From Leuctra nigra (Eukaryota; Arthropoda; Insecta; Plecoptera; Leuctridae): a stretch of DNA of 64,000 nt. Where the stretch lies: positions 43,239,411-43,303,410 of the forward strand of contig OW203762.1 of the NCBI GenBank assembly GCA_934045905.1, in the 5' to 3' direction. Positions 26,566 to 36,720 of this stretch are shown here, piece after piece. Position 1 is the first letter of the stretch. Each line of letters opens with the position of its first letter. The notes under the pieces were generated by a model that searched no databases, had not been told where the DNA came from, and saw only the letters and a program-made list of their open reading frames with translations. A program made the translations under genes and the position numbers.

Positions 26566-26816
26566 GGAAGTGACCCACGAAACCTACTAAATACCTCTAG
26601 GCTAGGTTAGTTACTTCGACATGTACGGTGTCAGTGAAAATAAATTATGCATAACTTCTCTAGGTACCTATACTACAGTACTACCTACCTAGGTACTATA
26701 GGTACTGGGTACCTAGGTATACCTACCTACCTACCACCACCTACCTGAATTAATTCATCCAGACTCTCCTGCAATGTGTTACCAAGAGTAGTGTTCCTGT
26801 ACAGCTGATAAGACAT
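17145..26816 (-). CDS. GTF2A2: Transcription initiation factor IIA, small (gamma) subunit
   Basis: Three exons on the minus strand: 26745-26816, 19247-19351 and 17145-17282, all phase 0, total 315 nt, 104 residues plus TAG. The protein opens [16 protein letters not shown] and contains [32 protein letters not shown] and [12 protein letters not shown], landmark stretches of TFIIA gamma (Drosophila TfIIA-S is 106 residues). TFIIA stabilises TBP on promoters in the nucleus. The N-terminal half is the helical part and the C-terminal half the beta barrel. The last exon ends GGT AAA AGT AAG TAG. AAAAGTAAGT also resembles a splice donor, but the in-frame stop two codons on makes termination here the simpler reading. 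Intron 1 is 7.4 kb and holds at least eight repeats. Confidence 0.96.
17531..17830. mobile_element. Inverted-repeat MITE, 300 bp
   Basis: GGCTGGGTAGTGAG at the left is mirrored by CTCACTACCAAGCC at the right, and pairing continues for about 65 bp (AATCGATTTTTATCAATATC on one side, its complement on the other). It lies in intron 2 of the TFIIA gene. Non-coding. Confidence 0.7.
18757..18825. repeat. Cluster of GGGTACCCGGGTA repeats
   Basis: GGGTACCCGGGTAC occurs twice in tandem (18757, 18774), followed by the related ACCCGAGTAC and GTACTCGGGTA. The unit is itself palindromic. It sits in intron 2 of the TFIIA gene. Confidence 0.6.
19073..19222. repeat. Inverted-repeat MITE, 150 bp
   Basis: AGTCTTGGAAATATATTCGG is mirrored by CCGAATATACCTCCATGACT, with pairing on into AAACGCTCCTTC. 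It ends 25 bp before TFIIA exon 2, on the donor side (minus strand). Confidence 0.6.
19541..20016 (-). pseudogene. 3' tail of a non-LTR retrotransposon, copy 2
   Basis: Frame-broken but recognisable: [15 protein letters not shown], then [15 protein letters not shown], then a Glu-rich end. The 3' end reads CCAACTTTCG and an ATTATTATT tail, matching copy 1 and copy 3. 5'-truncated, in intron 1 of the TFIIA gene. Confidence 0.7.
20017..21345 (-). mobile_element. 5'-truncated LINE, RT palm to 3' UTR, frame-broken
   Basis: Minus strand. Near 21145-21240 it reads [19 protein letters not shown], the RT motif with the first catalytic Asp. The frame 21138-20842 reads [21 protein letters not shown]. 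The frame 20745-20311 reads MNYCDIVYG, then [14 protein letters not shown], then RRHHWLKME, the thumb and C-terminal part. Several frameshifts and stops separate these, and the YxDD segment is missing between them. The 3' UTR ends in an (ATT)n tail at about 20018-20035. The same 3' UTR recurs at 49500-49975. Clade uncertain. Confidence 0.8.
21397..21821. mobile_element. Inverted-repeat element, 425 bp
   Basis: GATCACCACACTTTACAGGG, then ATTGGAAATGGTCT on the left is mirrored by AGACCGTTTCCAAT, then CCCTGTAAATTGTGGTGATC on the right, about 35 bp. The interior includes TGACGTCA and TTACTTCCGGTC. A 61-codon minus-strand ORF inside is unrecognised and probably spurious. Confidence 0.65.
21845..24467. 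mobile_element. 2.6 kb element with about 650-bp inverted-repeat arms
   Basis: The left arm (about 21848-22500) and right arm (about 23815-24464) match as reverse complements almost throughout. Shared blocks include GAGATACGGGGTCACTAAAT, GTCAAACAGGTCGCGCTAGA and GTGGTATCTCCACAGG. The unique centre is about 1.3 kb with a C16 run at 22661, the hairpin at 23006-23115, and no ORF with recognisable domains. Target duplications are not evident. The size and foldback form would suit a non-autonomous foldback transposon. The superfamily is unknown. Confidence 0.75.
23006..23115. repeat. 110-bp hairpin nested in the large inverted repeat
   Basis: ATTCTATATCTTTTTTTGAT, then CTCGTC and GCCGCCTTCATTTC on one side are repeated inverted on the other, around a loop of about 25 nt. 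The same terminal motif flanks 40652-41259, so this is a minimal member of that family. Confidence 0.65.
24861..24963. repeat. MITE with ends like AGCTACGTTTACAG, copy 2
   Basis: AAAGCTACGTTCAGC at the left and GCTGTAAACGTAGCTT at the right. AACT flanks both sides and may be the target duplication. Related to 542-721 and 44398-44535. Confidence 0.6.
25299..26414. mobile_element. hAT-like element with LINE tail nested inside
   Basis: Ends TAGGGTTGCCATA and TATGGCAACCCTA are perfect 13-bp inverted repeats with a perfect 8-bp duplication TCCCAACG (25291-25298, 26415-26422). The interior holds a LINE 3' tail (25620-26040) and a GC-rich block with GGGGTCTGGGG. No transposase is seen. It lies in intron 1 of the TFIIA gene. 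Confidence 0.85.
25620..26040 (+). pseudogene. 3' tail of a non-LTR retrotransposon, copy 3
   Basis: The open frame 25647-25964 reads [19 protein letters not shown], then [14 protein letters not shown], then a Lys/Glu-rich end and [10 protein letters not shown]. The 3' end is GAACCGGGCGAAGGATTATT with an AT-rich tail. It is the best preserved of the five tails and lies inside the hAT-like element at 25299-26414. Antisense ORFs over it are shadows. Confidence 0.8.
26536..26563. repeat. C28 homopolymer
   Basis: An uninterrupted run of 28 C. Other C runs of at least 13 lie at 22661, 47076, 47330 and 54246. G-quadruplex potential on the opposite strand; lengths may be assembly-sensitive. Confidence 0.9.
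26667..26745. repeat. TAGG/CCTA tetramer array abutting a splice donor
   Basis: The array is built of CTACCTAC and GTACCTAGG units and ends exactly at the TFIIA exon 1 donor, so on the minus strand the intron opens GTAGGTGGTGGTAGGTAG. Similar arrays lie at 32359-32418 and 50597-50634. Confidence 0.7.
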
Positions 26817-27805
26817 CGAATATTATGATTTTAATCAGATGTAAATTAACAACCAAACTGATAAACTTGTGTCAACACCACACCACAACACTCACAAGCA
26901 AAAGTAAAATCCACACCACAACACTTTATTAGCTAGCCAATGACAGCAGCAAGGCCAGCGCAGCGATGAACTTCTGTTGGTTGGTAACATTGCAAAACTA
27001 TATTTCCCACCGGCAGCAAGAAAACTTCCCTTTTGCTGGACAAAAGAAAATAATTGTTCTCCCCCCACCCACCAGCACAAACTTCATAAAAAGTAAAAAC
27101 TCATAATTCTAGTGTTTCAAAAGATATTTTAATTTTTTTGTTAATATTTAGATTTCTCACAATTCTTTTCAATTCACTTTGAAATAGTTCATTTTTAGTG
27201 ATCTCACTAAAAATGAACCATTTATTTTAATAAATAAATGAGGAATTCAAAAATTAGAAAAACGAAAGTAATGCTACTTAACTCTGATAATGAAGTTATT
27301 CATCATTATGTGTTGAAATTCATATGATATTCATTTAATGAAACTATTTTTATGAAATTATTTACGCAACTGGAAAGGTTGCCTAGATGACATAAAAAAC
27401 CTGGAGAGTGATTCTAAATTTTCTTGTCGGCGGGTTTCACTTCATATGGGCTTGCTGCACACTCTGCAGTGCTATCTGTTTAACATAATAGTGATGCCAT
27501 CAATTGATTCGAGCTCACAAGAAAATTTAGATTCGCCTTTCTGCAATGAGACAACAAAAAATACAGAGATATAATTAGCCAGGATATATTTTAATATTCC
27601 ACAATTGCGTACATTAAATTGGTACTACTATGTATATACTACTTTGTCAGTAAGATAATACACACAAAATTGTTACGAAACAGTAGCCATATACAAAGAT
27701 ACCTTTTCTCTTCAAACTTAATGCATTGTAAATTATTTATATTTTAATGAAATGAAAATAATGAAGAATTGTTGAAGAAGAGTTAAGAAAATGTTCAATA
27801 CATTA
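26817..27805. other. Spacer between TFIIA start and COPA stop
   Basis: Holds the presumed TFIIA promoter and the COPA 3' UTR. No TATA box is convincing upstream of 26816. A minus-strand ATTAAA (27743-27748), 58 nt past the COPA stop, is a candidate polyadenylation signal. A 32-bp perfect palindrome lies at 27187-27218. Confidence 0.5.
27187..27218. repeat. Perfect 32-bp palindrome
   Basis: GTTCATTTTTAGTGA followed by TC and then TCACTAAAAATGAAC, a 15-bp stem with two central bases. It could be a hairpin, a processing signal, or a dyad binding site in the TFIIA upstream region. Confidence 0.7.
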
Positions 27806-30800
27806 TTAGCGGAACTGAATTGGGCTTATACGTAGTCCAATGACATCTTTTCCAACTTCTGCCACAGTACACACATTACAAATAGTACCCTTAAACTGGG
27901 GCATGTAACTGGCATTACAAAGGGGGCATTTTTCTTCAGGCTTTCCTCGATAGATAGGGCGATATGTCTGGCCACACAGAGCGAATGGATTGTGCTCGTC
28001 ATATTGTAGTTTGTGTTCATCTGTAGGTGTTTTATCACAAGCTTGAAGGATCTTGCGAGCCTGCTGAGATACCTCTGGTCTTGGACCTAATTCCAATAAT
28101 CGCCTTGCAAATGTTGCGGCCGTCTTATAATTTTTCAATTTGAAGAATAGATTGAGTGCAGTGCGCAAAGTAAGAATTTGATGAACTGGTTGTAGATTAC
28201 AGTGTGTGAAGTATGCAGCCATTTCACAAAGTCGCTTCTGTTCTTCAAGCGTGGTTTTCGGCAGTTCTTTTCTAACGGTTTCCATCTGAAGGCCAAGGAT
28301 ATATTCACGGCATATTTGAAGCAGCTGCGTAGCTTCTGCAATTTCTTGTCGAGACTCCACAACCAGTAACGGTATGCTTAGAAGCAAACTGCGTAGTTTT
28401 TCAACAGCTTCAACGAACTTTCCACCAGTGGTTAGTTGATAGCAAACCTGAAGCCTCTGGACAAGGTCACCTAGTTTGAGACCAATGGCAGGTTGACCAC
28501 CTTTGGGTCCTGCATCTTTCCAGTTGCGGTGTGGATGTCCTGTCAATGAAGGTAATGATGGCAAAGCAGAGAAGGAAGTGCGAGCTCGGCTGTATGTGCT
28601 CAAAAATATGCTTTGATAGTGGGAGAAGTCGACCACTCCTACTTGTTCATGAAGTAACCTGAACGCAGTTTCAAAAGATCCCGCAAGAATGTGGTCAACA
28701 GGAAGCTGCGAGTTGTTAGCCCAAACCTGAGTCTGTGGTATGCCTTTCGTTGGGGGTACAAAGTAGCCTTCCTCGCCAGTATTTGCGGTAGCAGTTTCAA
28801 GATCAGGTGGCAAATCCAAATCTTCATCTCCAACATCCCAACCTCCTCCTTCACCCTCATCTCCAGCAACTGCAGCATTGGCTGCTTGTTCATCTGCCTC
28901 CATTCCATCTTCATCCAATCCCAGCTCAGCATCGGCCCCCCACCCTTCTCCAGCCCCAGTGTCATCACCAACTTCACTGGCTGTCAGCACAGAGCTCACT
29001 GCACCACTCTTGCTTCGAGACATGATGGCACCTTCAAAGAATCCCTTGGAAACAGTTAGAAGAGGCCAGTTGGTTTCTGCTTGAAGGATTGGGACTGGTG
29101 GTTTTAGATACACTGCATTGGGGTTCACTGCTGGCAAGTTGTCCTTAGCTGGATCAAGTGTGGCCTTGAGCGCTTCAGCATCTTCCTCCAAGCCATGAGT
29201 CGCAGCAGTTAAGTACGCCAGGGAAGTCTGATCACAACTCTTCAAGATCTTCACTCGTTCAGCCACATTGCCCAGGAGAAGAGCACCTTGATACTGGCCA
29301 GAAAAATCCTTGCGGATTTCAGCAATCTTCGTCATCTTACGCAACTTTTCTAGATTGCCAGTAATCAGATACAGGAATGACAGCTTCTCAAAGTTCTTTG
29401 TGCGTTGGTAGCACATCTCCACGACTTGATGGTTACCTTGCAACAGTGCTGCTTGGCCCAAGCGCTCCCAGCATGCCTTGTCATCCAACGCTCTTGCAGC
29501 TTCCAAAGCGATCTCGATGTTGCCACACTCAAGAGCCAATCCGAAACGAGTCTTCTCTTCCTTGACAAAGTGGAGCGCTACCTCAGGGTAGCCCTTTTGC
29601 TGCAAGTATGCAATGATGGACTGCCCCACCAAACGACAGTTACGTACCATATGAAGAACCTCCTCATATTTTCGATTGATCAAAGCCAACTTGAATTTGA
29701 ATTCAGTAGGGTCGATGTTCAGGACTCTTGGCTTGCATTCCCGATCCAGACAGAAGACTTGGTTGCCTTTCACACGAGTAACATATATGGGCAGATCAAG
29801 TGTGCGGATAATTCCATGATCGCCGTTAGTGATTGCATACTTGATGTGATTGCTGGTTGTGTAAATGAACACTCCGCTATCATCCCAAGCTCCCGACTTG
29901 ACACGGCTGTTCTCATGGATGGAGCAGAGAGACTCAAGTCTGCGATTGCAAATGTTCACAGTGTGCTTTGCAAGAAGAGCAACATGCGTCATGTCAGATG
30001 ACCAAACAACGTAACGGCATTTGGCAATCTTTACTTGAGCTAAGGTTCTCTTCTGTTGGACATCAAACAACGTGACCCCATCGGCATCTCTCAAAAGAAG
30101 CATCCCAGTTCCAGCATAGAAGATCTCATCACAATTAGGGGTCTGAACTTTCTTGGTGACCTCATTTTTCAGATTCTTAATCATGAGCGAATGGCTCCTG
30201 TCTAGTACGGCAAATCTGTTTCTAGCCACCCAAATTGCTGTAACACCTGCAGAGCGCTTTCCGTCGGGTGCGTCCGGGTTCTGGCTGTCAGAATCCTTGG
30301 GGATGCTGTATAGATCGTACGAGCTGTTGTCCACATTGGCTGTTCTGGTGCAGAGAAGGACAGCATTCTCAGCTGGATTGTAGGACATGGCATGCACCGG
30401 CGTTCGTCCACCACCGCGCAGTTGCATCACGGTAGTGTCCTTGGCAGTTGTAAAGTCAAGCTTGCGCAGGAATCTTTCCTTCACATAGAACAGGATGTTG
30501 CTGTGAACTGCGTAGGCAGGGCGCTCTCTCTCCAACTTGAAGATGATCATACCAGAATCATGACCAGCTGCAAACAGATTTAACGTCGGATGTGCTGCTA
30601 TCACCCAGAAGCGGTCATGTTCTCGCCTGAAGGTGTGGAGGCAGGTGCGTTTAGTCATGTCCCATACGCGGATACTCTTGTCCTCAGAATTGGACAAAAT
30701 AAGTTCTTGGCGTGGATGAAATAGTGCGCAAGAAACATTGTTGTAGTGGCCACGACATGTATCAACTTCCCATGCTTTAGCCTCATTCATTCTCCACAAC

Positions 30801-31495
30801 TTAATTTGCCTGTCATCAGCACCTGAAACAATCAGAGGCAGTGTAGGATGGAAACAAGCCCAATTTACTCCTCGATCATGACCTTCCAGTACATGCTTCA
30901 CAACAGCATCTGCTTGGCCGAAAAGATCTGTTGCACCAGGATTCTTTAAATGATCATCCAATCCCCCAGGCCCTGGAGCAACATTCTTCTTGCGTAATCC
31001 GGAGATATCCCACACTCGTACAGTCTGATCGAGAGAAGCCGACACAACGATGTCGTCAGATGGATGGAATTGAGCACACATAACATAATGGTTATGGCCA
31101 GTGAGAACACAAATGCAGTTACGGCTCTGCCAATTCCAAATCCGAATGGTCTGATCATCAGAGGCGCTAAGGATCCATGGATATTCATGATGGAAAACTG
31201 TTGTGCGAATATAATCCAAATGCCCCAAGAGCGTAAATATACATCGGCGCTGTTTGTAGTTCCACACTTTGATCTTGTAGTCATCTCCACCCGAAACAAA
31301 CAGGGGCTGTTGATCATGGAAGCATATTCCTCTTACTGGACCATCATGTTCGTCGAATTTATCGAGTAATGTACACATCCGATAGTCCCATAGCTGGATA
31401 ACACCATTGTGCAAACTTGACAGTACCCATGGTCGCTTTGGATGAAAGGATAAGCCCTTCACTCGCAAAGATTTTGTCTCGAATTTAGTCAACAT
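27806..31495 (-). CDS. COPA: Coatomer subunit alpha, intronless
   Basis: One uninterrupted frame of 1229 codons (human COPA is 1224). It is the largest subunit of the COPI coat, which drives Golgi-to-ER and intra-Golgi vesicle traffic in the cytosol. Residues 1-25 match the conserved xenin-like N-terminus (MLTKFETKS then [10 protein letters not shown]). Residues 1 to about 320 are WD40 repeats (LWDYR, VWNYK, IWNW, VWDIS, LWRM, VWDMT), forming a propeller that reads KKxx-type cargo tails. The alpha-solenoid follows, then an acidic linker near 830-900 ([18 protein letters not shown]). The COPI C-terminal domain then binds epsilon-COP and ends with CxxC pairs (CPLC, CNVC). The start has G at -3. 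Neighbouring genes have introns, so loss of all coding introns is notable. It is 620 bp from divergent LYSMD1. Other-frame ORFs over it are shadows. Confidence 0.98.
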   Translation of the reverse strand: MLTKFETKSLRVKGLSFHPKRPWVLSSLHNGVIQLWDYRMCTLLDKFDEHDGPVRGICFHDQQPLFVSGGDDYKIKVWNYKQRRCIFTLLGHLDYIRTTVFHHEYPWILSASDDQTIRIWNWQSRNCICVLTGHNHYVMCAQFHPSDDIVVSASLDQTVRVWDISGLRKKNVAPGPGGLDDHLKNPGATDLFGQADAVVKHVLEGHDRGVNWACFHPTLPLIVSGADDRQIKLWRMNEAKAWEVDTCRGHYNNVSCALFHPRQELILSNSEDKSIRVWDMTKRTCLHTFRREHDRFWVIAAHPTLNLFAAGHDSGMIIFKLERERPAYAVHSNILFYVKERFLRKLDFTTAKDTTVMQLRGGGRTPVHAMSYNPAENAVLLCTRTANVDNSSYDLYSIPKDSDSQNPDAPDGKRSAGVTAIWVARNRFAVLDRSHSLMIKNLKNEVTKKVQTPNCDEIFYAGTGMLLLRDADGVTLFDVQQKRTLAQVKIAKCRYVVWSSDMTHVALLAKHTVNICNRRLESLCSIHENSRVKSGAWDDSGVFIYTTSNHIKYAITNGDHGIIRTLDLPIYVTRVKGNQVFCLDRECKPRVLNIDPTEFKFKLALINRKYEEVLHMVRNCRLVGQSIIAYLQQKGYPEVALHFVKEEKTRFGLALECGNIEIALEAARALDDKACWERLGQAALLQGNHQVVEMCYQRTKNFEKLSFLYLITGNLEKLRKMTKIAEIRKDFSGQYQGALLLGNVAERVKILKSCDQTSLAYLTAATHGLEEDAEALKATLDPAKDNLPAVNPNAVYLKPPVPILQAETNWPLLTVSKGFFEGAIMSRSKSGAVSSVLTASEVGDDTGAGEGWGADAELGLDEDGMEADEQAANAAVAGDEGEGGGWDVGDEDLDLPPDLETATANTGEEGYFVPPTKGIPQTQVWANNSQLPVDHILAGSFETAFRLLHEQVGVVDFSHYQSIFLSTYSRARTSFSALPSLPSLTGHPHRNWKDAGPKGGQPAIGLKLGDLVQRLQVCYQLTTGGKFVEAVEKLRSLLLSIPLLVVESRQEIAEATQLLQICREYILGLQMETVRKELPKTTLEEQKRLCEMAAYFTHCNLQPVHQILTLRTALNLFFKLKNYKTAATFARRLLELGPRPEVSQQARKILQACDKTPTDEHKLQYDEHNPFALCGQTYRPIYRGKPEEKCPLCNASYMPQFKGTICNVCTVAEVGKDVIGLRISPIQFR

Positions 31496-32115
31496 GACGA
31501 ATTAAATAAGCTAGTTCATTAGAAGAAACTAAATATCGATGAATCGTATTATCTGGATTTTATTTGACTACCTACAGTTTGAAGTTTATAACAACTCAAC
31601 AAGCACTCTGTACACGTCACCTCACCGGCAGCAGCGATATGACCGATGACGTATCGTATGGACGTCGACGACAACGCGAATCGCGATGAAAGAAACATGA
31701 AGTCACTGCCCTCTTAAAAACAAACTTTGTAGAAATTAAAGTCCCTACGATTATATCTACATTTCCCACATTAATTCCGAACTTAATATTCTATATAATA
31801 ATAAATAAACAACAATCACGATAAGAATATTTATTTAATATGATATAAATTGTATGCTTTATAAATCAATAGATTATAAATGGGAATTGGCACTTTTCTC
31901 ACATTTACGAAGTTGGTTGTATTGATGACTCATCTGCAGCAGCAGGCACTTCTCACTGACACTAGGCAGCAGCACAGATTTTCTTTTGGCTGTACAGTTA
32001 TCATGTGTTTTGATTTTGTGATGTCGCAAAAGGTCATTCATTTCATCTGAAATAAATCGTCTGGTACTCGGGTCTGGTCTTTTATATTATTATATAGCTG
32101 TTATTATTAACAATA
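31496..32115. promoter_or_regulatory. Shared upstream region of COPA and LYSMD1
   Basis: 620 bp separate two divergent start codons, so both promoters must lie here or in upstream 5' exons. A GC-richer patch at 31625-31690 has TGACGT, ACGTC and ACGACAACGCG. No TATA box is placed well for either gene. Inference from geometry. Confidence 0.5.
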
Positions 32116-35059
32116 ATGTCTGATAGAACATCTGATGAAAGAAGGTCTATTAGAGATCACGCTAAACCTTTAAAAAAGTATGGAAGCACATGCAATCACT
32201 TCAAACGTCAAGATCACTTCATAACTCATCCTGTTGTGGAGAGCGATACACTACAAGGCATTGCATTAAAATATGAAGTAACCGTGAGTACAATTATTTG
32301 CTCTAGCTTCATAAATCTAATTCAAATCCTATCGTCCTTTTAGTTAGGAGGTAACCTAGCCTACCTTACCTACCTAGGTAGGTACCTACCTAGTACTAGG
32401 TAGGTACTACCTACCCCTACCATCTGAGACATGATTGTAGAACCAAAAATATTGTAACACAACCATAAAAGCGCTTGCATGATTGTCTGGAACGCAATGA
32501 TGGAAACACTCAACAACGTTTAATGACAAATTCAGTAAAGCAAGTCTTCCTTTAAAAGCGAACCGTCACAAATTCGCATAGTAAAAGGATTTCACGACGA
32601 CATGTTGCCATTATTCAAGATCTCATTGGCTGTGTGGCCTGGATGGCACTGTTTATTCGCGTAACCATGGCGGTGTACAATTTCATGTTCATTGAGACAA
32701 GTTTAAGATATCCACATGACGCGACGAGAATGTTCAGCAATAGGTATCCAACTTTTTGCATTGGTATTGTTATTTATTATCTTCCCCTTGACTGGTAAAT
32801 GATACATGGGCTTCATCAGGCGTCCAATCATGAATGCGTCCAATCATGAATGAGCCTGTACACTAGAAGTGCAATTTGGCAACTATATGTAGACAGGTCT
32901 ACATTCACGTAAACGATTCAAATAATTCTGTTTACTAGTGCTCTGACAGCTATACTTATGTATTGCAATTTGATTTTTACTATCATTTGAATGTTGGCAT
33001 TGGCACTGTGTCATATTGCTGTGAATGGCAGATTTTATAACTGCTTGCACGAATCCAAAACACATGAAGGTATGATTCAATTGTGGGCAGACTGCTCCTA
33101 ATAGGAAGGAACACTGGACTGTATAAATATTTATTGTCATCTGAAAAGTTAAAATAGGTCTTGGATTAAATAGGTTTTGGAGCTAGAGACCATCAAAATT
33201 TTAGCGATTGATCAGTGTGGAGCAGTGCCATAGTAACGGTCGCTATGCTCATTTACCTAACTGATTCTACGTTGTCTCTCAATTGGGTAGGACATCTGAA
33301 AACTTCAAATGTGAGTTAAAAATGGGTAGCGTCCATAAATTACACAGTATGTACAACATGATTAGGCAGGGGTGGCTGGGCTGGGGGGTATCATGATTTG
33401 TGACATAGTTTGACATGGGGGGTGGGGGTTAAAGGCCGATGCACAATTGACGCAGACGGACGACGCGGGCAGACGACGGAGACGGATTCAATGTTAAAGT
33501 CGTCGTCCGTCCGCGTCCGATTGTGAACAGCCCGAGTGAATATGTCATACCTAAACATCGTCTCCGTCGTCCGTCCGCGTCGTCCGTCGGCGTCAATTGT
33601 GCATCGGCGTCAATTGTGCATCGGCCTTAAGAGGTGAATGACAACTCTTCACTGAAACTAAAATAAGATTGTAGTAGTACCTACCTATTATTTACAAACG
33701 CTCTGTGTAACGCTGATGGGGGACAATGAAGATTGGGATTGGGTCCTTGCTGAAGATTGGGGACAATTATGGTCGTACGTAGGTAATGACTTGTCAAAAT
33801 TTCAAATTCATCGAACCAACCAATTGGCAATTGAAATATAATTTTTGTATGTAAAATTTGAATCAATCACAGTCCATCTATTTCAAAAACAATCCCCGAG
33901 ACCGCATAGATTACTTCACTTAGTGTGCAAAATTTCAGATTGATTGGTTGTGCGGTTTGACAGGGTCAAATCCTAATCCAATAGAAATGTTGCTTTATGA
34001 ACCAGTCTGAGTATGGCCTAGAAAGATATGGCGAAACGTTTGGTGTTGGTGTTGCCTGCAAATATACCTAGTGACTTCTGCTCCCCAGGTTTTTAAAAGA
34101 CTGTTTGTTTGTAGATGGAGCAAATTCGCCGAGCCAATCGTCTTTATGCAAGTGACAGTCTGTTTCTTCGCGAAAGTCTCTTGATACCTGTTGCTAAAGA
34201 TTCATGTATATCACCAAACACAGAGGAATTCCTAGGGCAATTACCATCACCATCTACTGCTGAAAACGGCACCGACAAATCGGAAAAAAGCATTAATGAT
34301 TTCTTAGTAAATATTGACACATCAATTGCTACTACCAAAAGTCAAGTGAAGAAATCACAAGGAAATAGCGAGTAAGTACCTCTACTTTTTCTTGTAATGT
34401 ACCTATACTGTTATAAATCTTGTTGAACTTATTTATTTATTGTGTGAAATACCTACTGGCAAGAAGCCAGATTTGTTTGTTATAACAAATATAACTGTGT
34501 AGTAAGATAACTGTTGCTTGTAATGGTATCCAATACAGTGGCATCTTACTGTTTATTAATGTACTAATTAGGTTTGTCTATTGAAATACCTAGTACCTAT
34601 ACAGGCTGTTCAATTTACTCTTACAACGCCGCTAGGGTGTAACTAAGCAGCACCATCCAGACCATCCACCTGAATTCCTTCTTTGCCAACCTAAACTTTC
34701 CAAAGTGAATCCGCTAACTTGAATGTGCCACCTAAGTTCTAGCTGATTTTCATTTTTTGTGTTGGTGCTAGCGTAGTACATCATTTTCGTTACCATCTTC
34801 GCCACCATAGTCATTGTAAAGAAGATTTGAACGAACCGTATCATAACTATTTTATAATTTTGTCAGATTCTGTGATGGTGACGAGCCATTCGTTCGGCAC
34901 AGGCCAGCCATATCACGGCTCCGTCAGCAATCGTTTCCTTCTCAATCGTCAGCTGAAGGAATAAGCACACCCCATCCCGTAGTCATGACCCAGGGACGGC
35001 AAGTGCGTACTTCTTTGCAACGACTAGAAAAGGAACAAGATGAGATGTTTGAATTGTAG
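32116..35059 (+). CDS. LYSMD1: LysM domain protein, LYSMD1-like
   Basis: Exons 32116-32283, 34115-34371 and 34867-35059, phases matching, 618 nt, 205 residues plus TAG. The LysM domain spans about residues 36-80 across the first junction: THPVVESDTLQGIALKYEVT joined to MEQIRRANRLY, then SLLIPV. A conserved middle helix follows (SINDFLVNIDTSI). The C-terminus, LEKEQDEMFEL, resembles the DEIFKL end of vertebrate LYSMD1 more than LYSMD2. No signal peptide or membrane segment is seen, consistent with an intracellular protein. Its biochemical role is not established. Intron 1 is 1.8 kb and intron 2 about 0.5 kb, both with repeats. ATTAAA at 35233 is a weak polyadenylation candidate. Confidence 0.93.
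33429..33630. mobile_element. TTAA-flanked MITE, about 200 bp
   Basis: TTAA then AGGCCGATGCACAATTGACG at the left; CAATTGTGCATCGGCC then TTAA at the right. The right end has a tandem duplication of CGGCGTCAATTGTGCAT. TTAA duplications are the hallmark of piggyBac-type insertion. A decayed relative (GGCGTTAATCGTGCATGGGC) lies near 50490. In LYSMD1 intron 1, which is otherwise featureless. Confidence 0.7.
34605..34835. repeat. 230-bp dispersed repeat, inverted partner at 49190-49412
   Basis: Matches the reverse complement of 49190-49412 over its length, including AGGCTGTTCAATTTA, TAGTTACACCCTA (reverse) and GGTGCTAGCGTAGTACATCA. It ends about 30 bp before the LYSMD1 exon 3 acceptor. No coding capacity. 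Class unknown (SINE or MITE). Confidence 0.65.
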
Positions 35060-35600
35060 CATTTACATTATATCAGACTGCTACATAGAGCTAAATGGTA
35101 TGTTTGCCTTAATAAGTGGACCCATGTACGATTTATGTGTACTTATCTATTGCTTGGGTGTATATGATTTTTGTCGGTTCTTTACTTGGACGTTCAAGCT
35201 TAACTCTCCTCGTTTCACAAAAAGCCAACTGTATTAAAAGGAATAGAATTGCCATTAAAATCTGTAAATGAAGACATAGTCGTAAAAGAGCACATTTGGT
35301 ATTAGAGACTGACAATTATTTCTTGCTACTCCACTAAGAATTCAATTTGTTGTGAGTGGCATGATGGAACACCTGCCAGATAAGGTCCCCATCAACAAAT
35401 ACCTAGTCTAGTCTCAATACCTACCTAAAACACAATGTTAGTGTTGATCGAAGATCAGTGTTATCTTGTTGTTGTTAAACATGATCGTAATTTTAAATCA
35501 AATGGATGCAAATGATTAGTGTTGTTTAAGTCATGACTAATTAATTACTTTTGCAACCAGTTTTAACTTTAGACATACATTTGATTACTTCCATCTGTTT
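35060..35600. other. LYSMD1 3' UTR and flank
   Basis: AT-rich, no gene and no clear repeat structure. The small ORFs at 35040-35237 overlap the LYSMD1 stop in other frames and are not supported. Confidence 0.5.
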
Positions 35601-35608
35601 ACACGACA

Positions 35609-36451
35609 TAGGGTTACCAACCATCCGGATTTTATCCGAACACTCCGGAATAGGGAAGTCTCGTGAAAATTTGAATTCAGAATAATATTTATTTTATGAA
35701 AGTTGAGATGTTGCTGAACACAGATGTGGTATTATTTTTGTTCTTGGACGAATAGTTCTCATGTAATTAATTTACAAAGTTTGATAGATCTCCTCTCATT
35801 TAAAAACAGGAAAATTGGCAATGACATCACAGTTTGCTATATTGCCGTGGCAACAAGGGAATCCCCATGTCAACACAATGTTAAAGACTTGGAAATGACA
35901 TCACAGTTCTGATTCTTGTTACAGGCCGTTTTTCCCGCCAAAAATCCCATGATATTTGAACTCGATTTTTATTAATGAAAATTTAAGATTTCATAGGTAA
36001 TAAGTGTATTTGTCATTATTATTTGTGTTTATTTATAGAAATTTACTAGAATAAAATTTCATGCGACTTCCCTATTGGACAACATCGTCCGGATGCTGGA
36101 ATTACCTCATTCCGGACAACATAATGTCTGGAAATGTTGAAAATATGAAACTTACACTAAATAATTCAATACCTATTCAATGAATAAAAATATCAAATCG
36201 ACAACCATTGTATTGCAGAACGCACAAAAATGGTCCCAGGACCAAAATGTACTTTCAAAATTCAAAATTTCAAGGACCAGCATGATACGGGGGGTCCTCC
36301 CCCTGGACCCCCCAATTAATTTCATACGAGATTGTCTTATCGTACACATACGAGTTTTCCCCAAAATAATGTATTTGGGAAACATTTTTCACCTCGAAAA
36401 TTTTAAAGCTGGAATGTTCGGAATTCAATTCATATAAAGTTGGTAACCCTA
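35609..36451. mobile_element. Inverted-repeat element, 843 bp, with a nested MITE
   Basis: Ends TAGGGTTACCAAC and GTTGGTAACCCTA are perfect 13-bp inverted repeats. Inside, 35649-36076 is bounded by its own inverted ends AATAGGGAAGTC and GACTTCCCTATT, a second insertion that splits CCGG-rich sequence. The outer ends resemble the hAT-like TAGGGTTGCCATA of 25299, but the flanks here show no clear 8-bp duplication. Confidence 0.7.
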
Positions 36452-36720
36452 CAGACACTATTCCTGTCCGGTAAATGCCTCAAAGGGGTTCAGACGATTT
36501 GAGAGTATTTTTCCCGAGTTCAAAGGCTTTGCCGTAGCGAGGAAGGTCATTTTAATATTCCGAAACTTCCATAATCTGGCTGGTGAGACCAGGGGTTGCC
36601 AATTAAAAATGATTCTCACTAGGTTTAAAACTCCTCAATGACGAAAAGTTATGCATTCTACACAATTATCTCTCCATACTTCTCACTTGCCAAACCAATA
36701 ACTTCGTTAATGTTTATAGG

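Noticed and set aside
28639..29059. Several ORFs of 68-122 codons over COPA
   Set aside because: Other-frame shadows of the 1229-codon coding sequence, which has conserved domains throughout.
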